A DNA stretch of 64,000 nucleotides from Kitasatospora cineracea. Its GTDB lineage: Bacteria; Actinomycetota; Actinomycetes; Streptomycetales; Streptomycetaceae. The stretch is taken from NCBI RefSeq assembly GCF_003751605.1, contig NZ_RJVJ01000003.1, positions 248,001 to 312,000 on the forward strand, given 5' to 3'. This document shows positions 63,626 through 64,000 of this stretch, one piece after another. Both the position numbers and the translations under genes were made by a program. The notes beneath the pieces are model-generated. The model was not told the origin of the DNA. It did not search any database and was given only the letters and a program-made list of their open reading frames with translations. Numbering within the stretch: position 1 is the first letter of the stretch; each line of letters opens with the position of its first letter.

Positions 63626-64000
63626 GTGAGCAACGCCGACGACGCCAGCGAAACCACCACCGGCGACGCCGACCTCGCCCGCCGGGCCGCCGAACTCGGC
63701 GCGCAGGTGGTGCGCAACCGGGACTGGCGCGGCGTCGCACGGGAGGACAAGGGCGGCGGCGACTTCGCCACCGCCGTGGACGTGGAGGCGGAGCGGGCCG
63801 TCCTTGGCCTGCTCCGCGCCGCCCGCCCGGACGACGCGTTCACGGCGGAGGAGAGCGGCCGCACCGGCGCGCCCGACGCCGCCCGCCGCTGGCTGGTCGA
63901 CCCGCTGTGCGGGACGCTCAACTTCGCGGTCGGCACCCACCTGGTCGGCGTCAACGTCGCCCTCCAGGAGCACGGCCGGACGACCGCCGCCGCCACCGCC
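63626..64000 (+). CDS. inositol monophosphatase-family protein, 3' part outside window
   Basis: 125 codons are visible from GTG 63626. Features: KGGGDFATAVDVEAERAVLG, FTAEESGRTG (motif with metal-binding Glu) and WLVDPLCGTLNFAVGTHLVG. The usual motif is DPxDGTxNF; here Cys replaces the second Asp, a variant that should weaken metal binding. Truncated by the window edge, so the later motif (WDxAA/G) cannot be checked. It lies 38 bp after the mycothiol-dependent protein gene and may be co-transcribed with it. Confidence 0.85.
   Translation, partial: MSNADDASETTTGDADLARRAAELGAQVVRNRDWRGVAREDKGGGDFATAVDVEAERAVLGLLRAARPDDAFTAEESGRTGAPDAARRWLVDPLCGTLNFAVGTHLVGVNVALQEHGRTTAAATA

Overview
The window is a very GC-rich actinobacterial chromosome segment, most likely from the Streptomycetaceae (Streptomyces or Kitasatospora). 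Support for this: nearly all third codon positions are G/C, start codons are often GTG, several promoters place the -10 box 6-8 nt before the start codon (leaderless mRNA), the chitinase promoter carries a DasR-like site, there is a mycothiol-type enzyme family, and LAL, cupin-HTH and AtuA families are present. No rRNA, tRNA, CRISPR array or large biosynthetic cluster was seen. Most genes are ordinary chromosomal accessory genes in short operons or divergent regulator/target pairs.

Layout. 1-6.4 kb: the tail of an HTH regulator, an ArsR/MFS operon with twin operators, a decayed IS605-type tnpB lying directly against the last codons of a formylglycine-generating-enzyme gene, and a secreted M4 metalloprotease. 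6.4-13 kb: a large LAL regulator, a secreted beta-helix protein, a MOSC protein, and a LysR regulator with a perfect palindrome next to a leaderless sdh promoter. 12.4-16 kb: a three-gene succinate dehydrogenase/fumarate reductase operon. 16-26 kb: regulator/target pairs (AsnC-MFS, cupin-HTH-hydrolase, GntR/TetR fusion-FAD monooxygenase) around a divergent LigD-type polymerase/ATP-dependent ligase pair. 27-31 kb: a beta-lactamase-fold hydrolase and a secreted GH18 chitinase. 31-33.4 kb: the tdh-kbl threonine degradation operon. 34.7-35.2 kb: a small Fic/Doc toxin-antitoxin pair.

35.8-42.7 kb is a complete urease island: urea channel, ureA, a CbiX-like protein with a histidine-rich tail, ureB, ureC, ureF, ureG and ureD. 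Structural subunits, nickel chaperones and substrate uptake are transcribed together. The CbiX-like gene sits between ureA and ureB and looks like a nickel-handling addition.

45.0-47.9 kb is a compact defence-like locus. A 559-residue Shedu-type PD-(D/E)XK nuclease with EVE-like and SRA-like modified-base-reader regions is divergent, across 32 bp, from a small acidic protein translationally coupled to an AbiEii-like nucleotidyltransferase. This is the best candidate for an under-described system in the window.

48-64 kb: an MBL-fold hydrolase, SDR and TetR, a PAP2 enzyme, small membrane and unknown proteins, two HAD hydrolases with decayed copies of the 3' end of one, an alcohol-dehydrogenase pseudogene, then an AtuA-carboxyltransferase-biotin carboxylase-acyl-CoA dehydrogenase operon for acyl-CoA (terpene or branched-chain) catabolism. 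It closes with an APH-fold kinase, a mycothiol-dependent maleylpyruvate-isomerase-like protein and a truncated inositol monophosphatase.
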